Below are positions 34,742 through 43,990 of a stretch of 64,000 nucleotides of DNA, piece by piece; the first letter of the stretch is position 1, and each line of letters starts with the position of its first letter. The translations under genes were made by a program, and so were the position numbers. The notes beneath the pieces are model-generated. The model did no database searches and had not been told where the DNA came from. It was given only the letters and a program-made list of their open reading frames with translations. The stretch is taken from positions 1-64,000 of the forward strand of contig WGMZ01000010.1 in the NCBI GenBank assembly GCA_016124735.1. Direction: 5' to 3'. The stretch comes from Bacteroidota bacterium. Lineage in GTDB: Bacteria; Bacteroidota; Bacteroidia; UBA8524.

Positions 34742-35788
34742 ATGAAGCTTTCTCAATACAAATTCGAACTTCCCGAAAAACTTATTGCTCAACACCCAGC
34801 CAAGCACCGTCACGACTCAAGAATGATGGTATTGAACCGGGAAAAAGGCACCATCGAACACAAAATTTTTCATGACATTCTGGATTATTTTGATGACCAG
34901 GATGTGTTCGTTATCAATAATACCCGTGTTTTCCCGGCACGACTTTATGGAAATAAAGAAAAGACCGGAGCGAAGATTGAAGTTTTTATGCTTCGTGAGT
35001 TGAATGATGAACTTCGCTTATGGGATGTTTTAGTGGATCCGGCCCGAAAAATTCGGGTGGGGAACAAATTATATTTTGGAAACGATGATCTCGTTGCGGA
35101 AGTTGTAGACAATACTACCTCCAGAGGCCGTACCATTCGTTTTCTCTTCGACGGAACTAAAGAAGAGTTCAGAAATATCATTGAAAAATTGGGCGAAACC
35201 CCGCTTCCAAAATACATTGACAGACCTGTAGATGAAGATGACAAAGATCGTTACCAAACGATTTTTGCAACGGAAGAAGGCGCGGTTGCTCCTCCTACCG
35301 CCGGACTGCATTTCTCACGCGAATTGAAAATGCGTTTGGAAATCAAAGGAATCGATTTCAATGAATTGACCCTGCATACTGGTTTGGGAACCTTCCGCGA
35401 CGTGGAAGTAGAAGACCTTACCAAGCATAAAATGGACAGCGAACATTACCATATCCCGGAACATACTGCCAACCGTGTAAACCGTGCCTTGAATGAAAAG
35501 AAAAGGGTAGTGGCAGTTGGTTCATCTGTGATGCGTGCTGTAGAATCTTCCGTGAGTTCAAAGGCTTCTCTGAATGCATCCGAGGGATGGAGTGATAAAT
35601 TTATCTTCCCTCCTTATGATTTCTCTATTGCCAATGCATTCATCACCAATTTCCATGCTCCGATGTCAACCCTGATGATGCAGTCTGCTGCATTTGCAGG
35701 TTACGATTTCCTTATGGAAGCTTATAAAGTGGCCATCAAAGAAGAATACAAGTTCCTCTGTTACGGGGATGCTTTACTGATTATTTAA
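34742..35788 (+). CDS. queA: S-adenosylmethionine:tRNA ribosyltransferase-isomerase
   Basis: The 348-residue enzyme transfers and isomerises the ribosyl moiety of SAM onto preQ1 in tRNA, giving epoxyqueuosine. The motifs are clear: [87 protein letters not shown] and the end [33 protein letters not shown] 34742 is preferred over an upstream in-frame start within the promoter. It is followed after 1 bp by the rRNA methyltransferase gene. Confidence 0.97.
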   Translation: MKLSQYKFELPEKLIAQHPAKHRHDSRMMVLNREKGTIEHKIFHDILDYFDDQDVFVINNTRVFPARLYGNKEKTGAKIEVFMLRELNDELRLWDVLVDPARKIRVGNKLYFGNDDLVAEVVDNTTSRGRTIRFLFDGTKEEFRNIIEKLGETPLPKYIDRPVDEDDKDRYQTIFATEEGAVAPPTAGLHFSRELKMRLEIKGIDFNELTLHTGLGTFRDVEVEDLTKHKMDSEHYHIPEHTANRVNRALNEKKRVVAVGSSVMRAVESSVSSKASLNASEGWSDKFIFPPYDFSIANAFITNFHAPMSTLMMQSAAFAGYDFLMEAYKVAIKEEYKFLCYGDALLII

Positions 35789-35789
35789 G

Positions 35790-37163
35790 ATGGCTTTTCC
35801 ATCCGGCTTTCAGGATAGAATTAAAGGTCAGCTTCCACAAGAAGCTGACCTTCTTTTTTCAGCTCTGGACGGTCCGGTTCCTGTCAGTGTCCGATTAAAT
35901 CCATTCAAACCTCTCCAAATCCCGGAAAATCTTGAAACCACCCCCTGGAACAGCAATGGACTTTACCTGAAAGAACGCCCTTCATTTACACTTGATCCGG
36001 CTTTTCACGCTGGCATGTATTATGTTCAGGAAGCAAGTTCCATGAGCCTTGCTTTTATCCTGGAACAATTGAACCTGGAAAAAATTCTGGCTCTCGATCT
36101 TTGTGGAGCACCCGGAGGAAAAAGCAGCTTACTGGCCAATCAGCTCTACCCCAAAGGGAGTTTTGTTCTGGCCAATGAAGTCATTCGTGCCAGAGCGATA
36201 ACCTTGAAAGAAAACCTCATCAAATGGGGTTTACCCAATATTGCCGTAAGCAATCTGGACCCAAAACAAATCGCCAACGGCAAATTAAGATTTGACCTGA
36301 TTCTGGTCGACGCACCCTGCTCCGGAGAGGGCATGTTTCGTAAAGACGAAGTGGCAAGAAAGGAATGGTCTCCGGACCATGTTGAATTATGCGCCGCCCG
36401 TCAGAAAAGGATTCTTAGCGACATATTGCCTGCACTCAATGCCGAAGGCTATGTCATCTATTCCACCTGCACTTTTTCAGCAGAAGAAAACGAACAAAAT
36501 CTTCTGTGGTTAGCTGAAAATCAAGGATTGGAAAGTCTGGAAATTCCCTTTCCTGCCGAATGGAATATTGTCAGAAAAGAATACAAAGGCTGTATTGGTT
36601 ACGCATTCTATCCTCATAAAATAAAAGGTGAAGGCTTCTTTGTCGCTCTGCTTCAGAAAAAAGGAGCAAATAGAGAAACCATTGACCACCGAGAAAAGGC
36701 TGCAAACAAATTCAGGCTTGGGAAAAAAACGGATGCACCCGTTCAATGCTGGCTCAACACTGAATCTGAGATTTTTGAGTGGTACGACGGACTCTATGCC
36801 CTGCCAAATGAATATATTGAAATAGCCTCCCCTGTTTTTCAACAATTGCCTCTGCAATATTTTGGACTCAAAGTGGCCGAAGCAGCCGGACGGGATTGGA
36901 AACCGTCACCGGAATTGGCTTTTTCGGTAATTGCAGACCAAACAGCCTTTCCATTCATTGAGTTATCGCAGGTGGATGCCTTGCATTTTTTAAGAAGAGA
37001 TGAATTGAAATTTCCGGAGGCTCCACAAGGCTGGTTGCGGATGGTATATAAGAGACAAGGACTGGGTTATGTGAAGAATCTCGGCAAGCGGAGCAACAAC
37101 CAGTACCCAAAAGAATGGCGTATATTGATGAATCTACCCGATCAACTCGAGTCATGGCATTGA
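35790..37163 (+). CDS. RsmF-like 16S rRNA (cytosine-C5) methyltransferase
   Basis: This 457-residue NOL1/NOP2/Sun family enzyme has the SAM-binding segment ALDLCGAPGGKSSLLA (about 104-119), the two catalytic-site Cys motifs VDAPCSGEGMFRK and YSTCTFSAEENEQ, and a C-terminal RsmF-type domain that includes YLKRQGLG-like VYKRQGLGYVKN. It probably makes m5C in 16S rRNA. The gene begins 1 bp after queA, and its last 10 bp overlap the next gene (ATGGCATTGA), so the three genes form one unit. Confidence 0.92.
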   Translation: MAFPSGFQDRIKGQLPQEADLLFSALDGPVPVSVRLNPFKPLQIPENLETTPWNSNGLYLKERPSFTLDPAFHAGMYYVQEASSMSLAFILEQLNLEKILALDLCGAPGGKSSLLANQLYPKGSFVLANEVIRARAITLKENLIKWGLPNIAVSNLDPKQIANGKLRFDLILVDAPCSGEGMFRKDEVARKEWSPDHVELCAARQKRILSDILPALNAEGYVIYSTCTFSAEENEQNLLWLAENQGLESLEIPFPAEWNIVRKEYKGCIGYAFYPHKIKGEGFFVALLQKKGANRETIDHREKAANKFRLGKKTDAPVQCWLNTESEIFEWYDGLYALPNEYIEIASPVFQQLPLQYFGLKVAEAAGRDWKPSPELAFSVIADQTAFPFIELSQVDALHFLRRDELKFPEAPQGWLRMVYKRQGLGYVKNLGKRSNNQYPKEWRILMNLPDQLESWH

Positions 37164-38188
37164 AGGGAATATTGCAAAATACGGGAGTATTGATTCGCAT
37201 CGTGTATGCCTATTCCGTGATGGGCGCAAAAGTTTATATATTGAGCCGAAATCGGGGACGCAAATTAATAGAAGAGATTTACCAGCAGATGGATCCTTCT
37301 TTGGGCCTCTTGCCCTATGAACGAATCAAGAAAATAAGGCTATATGTTGCCCTTTGCCTCATTGCATTCCAGCTTAAAAGTCTTCTTCGAGGCAGCAAAT
37401 TGAATCCCACGGAAAAAAGACGAGCCGTTTATCTTGGAGCTATCTCTGCCTTGGTAGATGATATTGCCGACGATTTAAAACTGAATTCGAAACAGATTAG
37501 GGAACGAATTGCCGCCCTGCAATCAGAAGACCCAATAGAGCTGCATGTAGCTTCAATACTTTATCAAAAACTGGTGAATACCATGGAGTCTTCGGAACAG
37601 GTGGATGCCTTGTTGGAGCAGGTGTCCATTGCACAGGATGCCAGCTTGAAGCAGGAATCGAAACAAAAGCTATCCGAGGAAGAATTAAAGAAAATCACCT
37701 TCGAAAAAGGTGGATATACCGTTCAGCTTACCGCTTCATTTTTAGACATTAAAAGCAGTCAGGAAGAAAACGAGGCCTTTATGGCCTTTGGATATAATGT
37801 TCAATTGATAGACGACATGTTTGATCTTTGGGAAGATAGACAAAGCAATCGGCAAACGCTGTATACCAATTCTGCCGATATGTGCGTCAATGCCGAACAT
37901 TTCCGGAAAAACATTCATCAGGTATGCACCAAAATCATGCAAATCAAAAGCAATCCGAAGAACCTGAGGCACTTTCTTTTGTTCATTGTCTCATTCATTT
38001 CCCGGGGTATGGTGTGTACTGATCAGCTTCTGGCACTGCAGGAAAAGACAGGCCTGCCCTTTAAGATTGATCACTTCCCCAGGAAAGATTTAATCTGCGA
38101 CATGGAAAAGCCGCGTAATATTCTTCGTTCCATTCATTACAGCATTAAATTGTATAATGATTACTCGCGAATCACTCCAGGACAATAA
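37154..38188 (+). CDS. class I isoprenoid-synthase-like protein
   Basis: This 344-residue all-helical protein has two aspartate-rich motifs in the right places for the class I polyprenyl synthase/terpene synthase fold: LVDDIADDLK (about 97-106) and GYNVQLIDDMFDLWEDRQSNRQTL (about 215-238). The second resembles the 'QxIDDxxD' motif of prenyltransferases. It lacks the usual GGKxxRP and other prenyltransferase signatures at the N-terminus. Bacteroidota proteins of this kind are annotated as 'class 1 isoprenoid biosynthesis enzyme' with no known substrate. It starts inside the end of the methyltransferase gene (ATG 37154). Confidence 0.65.
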   Translation: MALKGILQNTGVLIRIVYAYSVMGAKVYILSRNRGRKLIEEIYQQMDPSLGLLPYERIKKIRLYVALCLIAFQLKSLLRGSKLNPTEKRRAVYLGAISALVDDIADDLKLNSKQIRERIAALQSEDPIELHVASILYQKLVNTMESSEQVDALLEQVSIAQDASLKQESKQKLSEEELKKITFEKGGYTVQLTASFLDIKSSQEENEAFMAFGYNVQLIDDMFDLWEDRQSNRQTLYTNSADMCVNAEHFRKNIHQVCTKIMQIKSNPKNLRHFLLFIVSFISRGMVCTDQLLALQEKTGLPFKIDHFPRKDLICDMEKPRNILRSIHYSIKLYNDYSRITPGQ

Positions 38189-38196
38189 TTGGGCGT

Positions 38197-39414
38197 TTAG
38201 ACCAATCCCTCTACTACAGGTATAAGCCGTTCTATACTCACATGCTCCATCACTACAATCTTAAACCACTTGGGTGCGTGGTGATTATCCGGAACCATCA
38301 CAAACTTTTCGGCCAATTCATGCGGAACATGCCCTGCACGAATGGTGATGATATTGGAGGAAGGTTGACGGAAATACGCAATTCTCTTCTCCTTTAATTG
38401 TTGCTCCAGCCAATCTGTACGTTTCTGAAGAACAAAGATTTTTTCTCTCCAAGCGTAGGGTCCATATGTCGACAAGATCATCCAAATCGCAACCGCATTG
38501 GCTCCTGAACGTGAACCAATCAAGGTTGAATCCTCTCCTTCCACATAACTTGCTTCCTTGGTGGCGGCATAGTTCATCCAACCCTTACGGATAATAAACA
38601 TTCCTGTTCCATAAGGGGCCTGCACCATTTTATGGGCATCGAGAGTCACGGAAGTAATTTCCGGAATGCTGAAATCCGGAATATTCTTTTCACCGCTAAA
38701 TGGATAAAAGAATCCTCCATAGGCACCATCCACATGTATTTTAAACGGAAGATCCGCAGATTTCAATGCCTCAATATATACGGAGGGCTGGTCTACCGAG
38801 CCAAACATGGTGGTCATCATATTTACCACCACAATTACTGCTTTGTTTCCATCGGATTTCAATTGAGCAATGGCTCGATCCAGGTCTACTTTTTGAAGCG
38901 ATCTTTGGTCATCATCTACCTGAACAGAATATAAATTCAAACCCAACACATTACATGCTTTGGCCATGGAATAATGTCCATCAGATGATGCAAGCAAGGC
39001 TATCTCATCTGCATTCAACCCCATCTCCTGCATAAAATAATTTCTGAATATCCAGGCCGCCTGCATATTGGCTTCTGTACCGCCGGAAGCCACATACCCA
39101 TCGAACTCTCCTTCTCCCCGAAGAATATCGTGCGCACAAATTGCAATCAGATCCCGCTCAATTTCCTGGGTGCCGGAAAAGAAACTTTCCGATTTTCCCA
39201 GTGTATGGCAACCGATGTGATTGGGATTATGAATTAATGAAGATAGAAAGGGAGCATCCTTCAGAAAGGAAGCATCTGAAAAGAAAACCTTGCTGTCCAG
39301 ATGCGAAGCCGGCACGCCCACGATCGCCTCCGTATAAAAATTCACATTTTCATTCAATGCCTCGAATACCCGTTTGCGGATGTCCGATTGATCTAATTTC
39401 CTCCAATACTTCAT
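38197..39414 (-). CDS. PLP-dependent decarboxylase (group II type)
   Basis: This 405-residue pyridoxal-phosphate enzyme belongs to the glutamate/aspartate/aromatic amino acid decarboxylase family. It has GYVASGGTEANMQAAWIFRNY (cofactor phosphate), a His in SSDGHYSMAKACNVLG, the Asp/Ala of HVDGAYGGFFYPF and the PLP-binding Lys in VTLDAHKMVQAPYGTG. The length is in the range of bacterial single-domain members. The substrate cannot be deduced. ATG 39414 is chosen over an in-frame TTG three codons earlier because a promoter -7 box covers that TTG. It is convergent with the isoprenoid-like gene, 8 bp away. Confidence 0.9.
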   Translation of the reverse strand: MKYWRKLDQSDIRKRVFEALNENVNFYTEAIVGVPASHLDSKVFFSDASFLKDAPFLSSLIHNPNHIGCHTLGKSESFFSGTQEIERDLIAICAHDILRGEGEFDGYVASGGTEANMQAAWIFRNYFMQEMGLNADEIALLASSDGHYSMAKACNVLGLNLYSVQVDDDQRSLQKVDLDRAIAQLKSDGNKAVIVVVNMMTTMFGSVDQPSVYIEALKSADLPFKIHVDGAYGGFFYPFSGEKNIPDFSIPEITSVTLDAHKMVQAPYGTGMFIIRKGWMNYAATKEASYVEGEDSTLIGSRSGANAVAIWMILSTYGPYAWREKIFVLQKRTDWLEQQLKEKRIAYFRQPSSNIITIRAGHVPHELAEKFVMVPDNHHAPKWFKIVVMEHVSIERLIPVVEGLV

Positions 39415-39420
39415 GGGCCG

Positions 39421-39428
39421 CAAAGATA
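39421..39428 (-). promoter_or_regulatory. -7 promoter box TAtcTTTG before the PLP decarboxylase gene
   Basis: CAAAGATA on the plus strand is TATCTTTG on the minus strand. It ends 6 bases before the ATG at 39414, again predicting a very short leader. Confidence 0.5.
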
Positions 39429-39465
39429 TGGCTCACGGTTAGAGAAAAACTGAGAAAGATCAGAA

Positions 39466-40404
39466 TTAATTACCCTTGTCTTTCTTCCCAAAGATCGAGA
39501 AGTGGACAAAACGTTTTGGATGGGCTTTCAACTCAACCAATAAGGCATCCAGGTCTTTGCTCACCTTGTCCATCTCAGTGTAGAGCGACTCATTTTGCGC
39601 CAATTGACCGAGTGTTCCTTTCCCCTGATTGATATTGGTAAGTACCGTATCCAGGCTGGATAGCACCTGGTTCGCCCGAATCATCGTGTTTTGAAGATCC
39701 AAGGCGTTCAACGAATCAGAAAAGGATCGCAGTCCAGACAGGGTTGTATGGATGACTTCTTTATTTTCAAGAATCATCTCTTCAATCCCAATGGCTTTAT
39801 CCAGAATGGCAGCTACCCGTGTTTCGATTGTTTCATTGACTGTACTGAGCGAAGTATTGATATTGTTGATGGTTTTCGGAAGTTTTTCCATTGTCAGGCG
39901 CAGGGCACGACCCGACTCTCCATTAAATGTGCTGTCCAAGCCTTCCAAAATACTGCTTACTTTCTCGCGAAGCGGAGCGGTTATCATCTTAAGGTTTTCT
40001 GCCAAATCAGGCTCCATCCATGAAACCAGCGTGTCCCGGTTATTCGCCAGTTTCGGGGCATCGCCCAGAACCAATTCAACGGCTTTGCTTCCAAAAACAT
40101 CCGAGCTATACACCTTAATCTTCGAATTCTCCGGCACGTCAATGGTGCTGTTAATTTCAATTTCCACCAATAATCTCAGATTCTCCTTTGTGAGGAGTTT
40201 GACCTCACTTACCTGGCCAATGCGGTATCCATTGATCATAACTGGATTTGATGCCACCAGGCCATCTACGGTTTCAAACACGGCATAGAAGGTCCGGGTA
40301 CGTGTGAACAAATCGCGGCCCTTCATGTAGTTATAGCCCAAAATCATGATGGTGATAGCAATTGCGGCAAAAATGCCGACCTTGGATTCATTGGAAATCT
40401 TCAT
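39466..40404 (-). CDS. MlaD/MCE-family lipid transport protein
   Basis: The 312-residue protein has an N-terminal membrane helix (about 8-24, VGIFAAIAITIMILGYNYM) and an MCE domain (about 35-115, FYAVFETVDGLVASNPVMINGYRIGQVSEVKLL, then FGSKAVELVLG). A long helical C-terminal region follows (about 130-300), as in MlaD-like subunits that bridge the periplasm. Such proteins bind phospholipids as part of an ABC-driven transport path. No MlaE/MlaF genes are adjacent. The next gene on the same strand, an ABC permease of a different type, is 37 bp upstream. Confidence 0.88.
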   Translation of the reverse strand: MKISNESKVGIFAAIAITIMILGYNYMKGRDLFTRTRTFYAVFETVDGLVASNPVMINGYRIGQVSEVKLLTKENLRLLVEIEINSTIDVPENSKIKVYSSDVFGSKAVELVLGDAPKLANNRDTLVSWMEPDLAENLKMITAPLREKVSSILEGLDSTFNGESGRALRLTMEKLPKTINNINTSLSTVNETIETRVAAILDKAIGIEEMILENKEVIHTTLSGLRSFSDSLNALDLQNTMIRANQVLSSLDTVLTNINQGKGTLGQLAQNESLYTEMDKVSKDLDALLVELKAHPKRFVHFSIFGKKDKGN

Positions 40405-40410
40405 GCGTCA

Positions 40411-40418
40411 CAAATATA
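40411..40418 (-). promoter_or_regulatory. -7 promoter box TAtaTTTG before the MlaD-like gene
   Basis: CAAATATA on the plus strand reads TATATTTG on the minus strand, 6 bases before the ATG at 40404. The MCE gene may therefore have its own promoter and is not only read from the permease gene. Confidence 0.5.
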
Positions 40419-40441
40419 CGTTGTTCCCCTTAATCTGTTTT

Positions 40442-41707
40442 TTACTTTGATCTCATTGCAACTACCGGATCCATTCTCGAAGCTGAGAAGGCAGGAATCA
40501 AACCGGCAAGGAGTCCGATTACCGCCGAAATCAAATTACTCAATATAAAATTCCAGGCGGAGAGTGTCACTTCAATTCCCATCACAGCCGTAATTCCGAG
40601 CGTAGCCAGGTAAACAAATACCACACCTATCAAACCACCAATCAGTGATAGCATCACAGCCTCCACCATAAATTGGAAAAGAATGAACGAATTGGTCGCT
40701 CCCAAGGCTTTCTGAATTCCAATTTGAGCTGTTCTTTCCTTTACGGAAACGAACATGATATTGGCTATACCAAATCCCCCAACTAATATGGAGAATATAC
40801 CAATAACACCTCCTCCCAAATGGAGAACGCTGAATACACCACTTATAATACTGGTGAGCATGGTTAATCGGTTCAGGGCAAAATCATCGTCCTCCCTTGG
40901 ACTCAGCCGACGAATGGAACGCATGGCTCCTTTTATGGTTAGGTCTAAATCATCGCTGGAAATTCCATCAACCCCTTTCACCAAAATACTGGGTTCTCCT
41001 CCCCGATTGATATTTGAAATTTTCCGAACAAACTCGATGGGCACAATCACCGATTCATCTTCCGAATTGCCAATCAAAGATTTTCCTTTTACTTCCAATA
41101 CGCCTACAACCATCAATTTTCTGCCCATCATCTGAACTTCCCTGCCGGCTACGTCGGCATTCCCAAATAAATTGGTCGCTATGGTTTGTCCTAAAATAAT
41201 CACTGGTTTGCCCATGCGGCATTCACTTTCCGTGAAATACCTCCCATACTCGACATTCACAGGATTGATGTCGTTGTAGTTGAACGAAACCGCCAATCCC
41301 GAAATATCCTCTGCGCTATTCCCTTCTGCCTTGATCGTCTTTCTGAACAATCGGAACATATAGCCCACATTCTTCACCAAAGGATTCGACAGCAAACGCT
41401 CTCTTAATAGCTCCGACTCCTTCAGGCTCGCCTTGGGCCTGTTCATGTATTTCCACCAGGGGTAGTTATTGGAAAACTCCCAGGGCCATTTTTGAACATA
41501 CACCACATTCTGACCCAATGACTCAAAGCTCTTGTTGATGTTCGCCTCCATCGAGTCAACAAAAGTCCAGACCAGAATAATGCAAAATATACCTATCGAA
41601 ATGCCTGTCAAGGAAAGAATCGAACGCAACTTATTCACCCACAATGCCCGAACAGCCATCAGGAAGCCCTCCAAACTGAGTTGTAAGAAAAGCTGCAACT
41701 TCTTCAT
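40442..41707 (-). CDS. MacB/FtsX-type ABC transporter permease
   Basis: At 421 residues it has the MacB-like layout: one N-terminal membrane helix (about 30-50, LRSILSLTGISIGIFCIILV), a large periplasmic MacB_PCD domain (about 55-270), and three C-terminal helices with the FtsX motif (ILVGGFGIANIMFVSVKERTAQIGIQKALGATNSFILFQFMVEAVMLSLIGG). It would act with a MacB-type ATPase that is not present in the window. Its ATG overlaps the 3' end of the DUF2141 gene by 77 bp as that is read. Confidence 0.92.
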   Translation of the reverse strand: MKKLQLFLQLSLEGFLMAVRALWVNKLRSILSLTGISIGIFCIILVWTFVDSMEANINKSFESLGQNVVYVQKWPWEFSNNYPWWKYMNRPKASLKESELLRERLLSNPLVKNVGYMFRLFRKTIKAEGNSAEDISGLAVSFNYNDINPVNVEYGRYFTESECRMGKPVIILGQTIATNLFGNADVAGREVQMMGRKLMVVGVLEVKGKSLIGNSEDESVIVPIEFVRKISNINRGGEPSILVKGVDGISSDDLDLTIKGAMRSIRRLSPREDDDFALNRLTMLTSIISGVFSVLHLGGGVIGIFSILVGGFGIANIMFVSVKERTAQIGIQKALGATNSFILFQFMVEAVMLSLIGGLIGVVFVYLATLGITAVMGIEVTLSAWNFILSNLISAVIGLLAGLIPAFSASRMDPVVAMRSK

Positions 41708-42077
41708 GCGACGAAATTAGCCATTCGTTGGAGCCTCTCAGAAGGAATCCGATAAACCCCATTGAATTGGAGATGAATGAAGAAAGACGACCATTGCCAT
41801 TTTCATCATCCAACAAGGCTAAACCATAAACACCCGATGCCAGATCAAGGATAATATCCATCTGCCCATCTTGAATTCCTTCTTTTGGGAAAACCAGTAA
41901 TTTCAGTGATTTATCCTCCGCAAAATCTTCCTGATTGGCATACACTCCCAGCTGGATATTTCCTTTGACATTTTGAATTTCGGAAATATGAACCTTGATT
42001 TTTTGAGTGTCCGTTGAAAATGAGTTGAATATGAAAAACAGGGTACACATTGCAAGGAGGAACAAGCAATTTTTCAT
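41631..42077 (-). CDS. DUF2141-domain exported protein, possibly frameshifted near its end
   Basis: This roughly 148-residue protein has a signal peptide (MKNCLFLLAMCTLFFIFNSFS) and a DUF2141 domain (KVHISEIQNVKGNIQLGVYANQEDF, ending YGLALLDDENGNGRL). Typical family members continue with a 'GIPKEGYGFSNN'-type stretch. Here the frame instead reads SSFISNSMGFIGFLLRG and overlaps the permease by 77 bp. A one-base change at the GGGG run (41757-41760 on the plus strand) would give IPSERLQRMANFVA and a TGA that overlaps the permease ATG (ATGA at 41707-41704). I cannot tell which frame is used. Confidence 0.7.
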   Translation of the reverse strand: MKNCLFLLAMCTLFFIFNSFSTDTQKIKVHISEIQNVKGNIQLGVYANQEDFAEDKSLKLLVFPKEGIQDGQMDIILDLASGVYGLALLDDENGNGRLSSFISNSMGFIGFLLRGSNEWLISSHEEVAAFLTTQFGGLPDGCSGIVGE

Positions 42078-42182
42078 GGTCAATTCAAGCGACCATTATC
42101 ATACAAGGTCTCCACTTTGACATACAAAATCGACAAGCATCCGGCAGAAAAAGTCGAATGGAAACCCACTCCCTTCCGAGAT

Positions 42183-43985
42183 CTAGCCAATCATGATATG
42201 TGACTTCGGATAATGGAATGAATTGCTGCGCGTAGGTACGCTCAAAGAGAAGGCAAGCGACAGTACTCCGATCCTTCCCACGAACATCGACACAATCAAA
42301 ATCAATTTGCTGTAGTCACTTAGTTGCGCGGTAATTCCGGTCGACAAACCCACCGTCGCAAAGGCCGATACTTCTTCAAAGACAAGGTGTGTAATTTCTA
42401 ACTCCGGCTCAGTAATCGCCAGCAGTACCACCCCAATAAAGATAAAGGTTGCCGAAAATATAAATACCGAGAAGGCTTTGTAAATCAATTCCTGACTAAT
42501 GGTTCTCCTTCCCAGTGTAACTTCCTTTCTGCCGGTCACCGTGGCCATGATTGCCGAGAAGATAACCACAAAGGTAGAAGTCTTGATTCCTCCCCCGGTG
42601 CTGCCCGAGGAAGCTCCTATAAACATCAGAAATATGAAGATGATGAGAATCGGGGAACCCAACAATGAAAAATCAATGGTATTGAAACCGGCAGTCCGCG
42701 TGGTTACAGATTGAAAAAGCGAGGTAACAAACACTCCAATGGTGCTTTCACCAGCCAGCACTCCTTTTCTTTCCAGCAGATAGAACATGAGGCTTCCAAA
42801 GCCGATCAATATCAAAGAACCATAAAAAGCGATCTGCGTGCTTAGCTTCCACTTTTTCCAAGGTTTGCTTAAGCGCTCTCTTACATTGCGCACCTCGAAA
42901 ATATCGCGCAATGCCGGAAATCCGAGTCCTCCGAAAAAGATGGTCAGGGCAATGCACATGTGTAGAATATAATTTTTGTTGACCCCGGCCTCCGCCAAGC
43001 CGTTGCTGAACAAGGAGAAGCCTGCATTACAAAATGCCGACACCGCGTGAAACGCAGAATAAAAGACCTTCTTGCCTTCGGTGGCAAATGTGTAATCTCC
43101 CCAGAAATTATAGATGATAGCCGTGCTGATAAACTCGATTGTAATCGTATAAAACACCACCTTTCTGAGCAGCGATACCGTACCCAGTAAAGATTCATTG
43201 TCGAATAGTTCTTTCAGCATGCTTTGCTGTTTCAGACCCATGCCTTTCTTCATAAAGGTGGCAAAGAAGGTGGCGAAGGAAATAATCCCCAATCCGCCTA
43301 TTTGAAACAGAAACAGCAAAATAAGGTGTCCCTTGGTATTGAAAAAAGTAGCCGTATCCACTACAATCAATCCCGTAACACATGAGGCACTGGTTGAAGT
43401 AAACAAGGCATCTATCCAGCGCAATGGCTCACTGCCATCTGTCAAGGCAGGCATTTGTAAAAGGAAAGTACCGGAGCCTATCAAAAAAATAAACGAGATC
43501 AAAAATATCGTGGTGGGCCTTAACGTGACCTGTCCCAGCATCTGAACCGACTTCACAATCTCCAGCACAATCAACACAAGCAGATAAAGCTGGATAAAGA
43601 ATACGTAATAGGGTTCAAATCCTTCCCAACCCAGCCATTCGAAGAAACGTGCAATGATTGGAAACTTGAAAAGTTGATAGGAAATAAAATTAAGTACCAC
43701 CAAAGACAGCAGTGTAAATTCCAATAAGCTGCTCCGGATATAAGCCCTTCGTTCCAGGGTAAAAAACAGGCGTACCAGATAATTCAAAATAAAAACGGCA
43801 AAGAAGGAACGGTTGATATCCAATAAAACCATTCGTTCTTCCGCACTGTGCTCATACCCGTGATAGTATATTAGCGAACCGATTGTCACGATAGATGAAA
43901 TCGCTACAATCCACCCCATCAATCGTAAGATGAGGTATTTGTTTTCGAATATAAAGAGGTTGATTTTCTGACGGAGTCCGAACAT
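42183..43985 (-). CDS. TrkH/KtrB-family potassium uptake protein
   Basis: This 600-residue protein has about ten membrane helices. The superfamily selectivity-filter loops are visible (DALFTSTSASCVTGLIVVD at about 180-200, FHAVSAFCNAGFSL at about 312-325, FQSVTTRTAGFNTIDF at about 427-442, FEEVSAFATVGLSTGI near 545-560). It would import K+ with a cytoplasmic TrkA-type regulatory subunit, which is not in the window. The N-terminal 150 residues with extra helices are longer than in E. coli TrkH. It ends a minus-strand unit, 5 bp downstream of the heptose kinase gene. Confidence 0.93.
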   Translation of the reverse strand: MFGLRQKINLFIFENKYLILRLMGWIVAISSIVTIGSLIYYHGYEHSAEERMVLLDINRSFFAVFILNYLVRLFFTLERRAYIRSSLLEFTLLSLVVLNFISYQLFKFPIIARFFEWLGWEGFEPYYVFFIQLYLLVLIVLEIVKSVQMLGQVTLRPTTIFLISFIFLIGSGTFLLQMPALTDGSEPLRWIDALFTSTSASCVTGLIVVDTATFFNTKGHLILLFLFQIGGLGIISFATFFATFMKKGMGLKQQSMLKELFDNESLLGTVSLLRKVVFYTITIEFISTAIIYNFWGDYTFATEGKKVFYSAFHAVSAFCNAGFSLFSNGLAEAGVNKNYILHMCIALTIFFGGLGFPALRDIFEVRNVRERLSKPWKKWKLSTQIAFYGSLILIGFGSLMFYLLERKGVLAGESTIGVFVTSLFQSVTTRTAGFNTIDFSLLGSPILIIFIFLMFIGASSGSTGGGIKTSTFVVIFSAIMATVTGRKEVTLGRRTISQELIYKAFSVFIFSATFIFIGVVLLAITEPELEITHLVFEEVSAFATVGLSTGITAQLSDYSKLILIVSMFVGRIGVLSLAFSLSVPTRSNSFHYPKSHIMIG

Positions 43986-43990
43986 TTCGA

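Noticed and set aside
37154-38188. Standard octaprenyl or farnesyl diphosphate synthase
   Set aside because: It lacks the N-terminal GGKRxRP and the first DDxxD pattern is atypical; only the fold-level similarity is supported.
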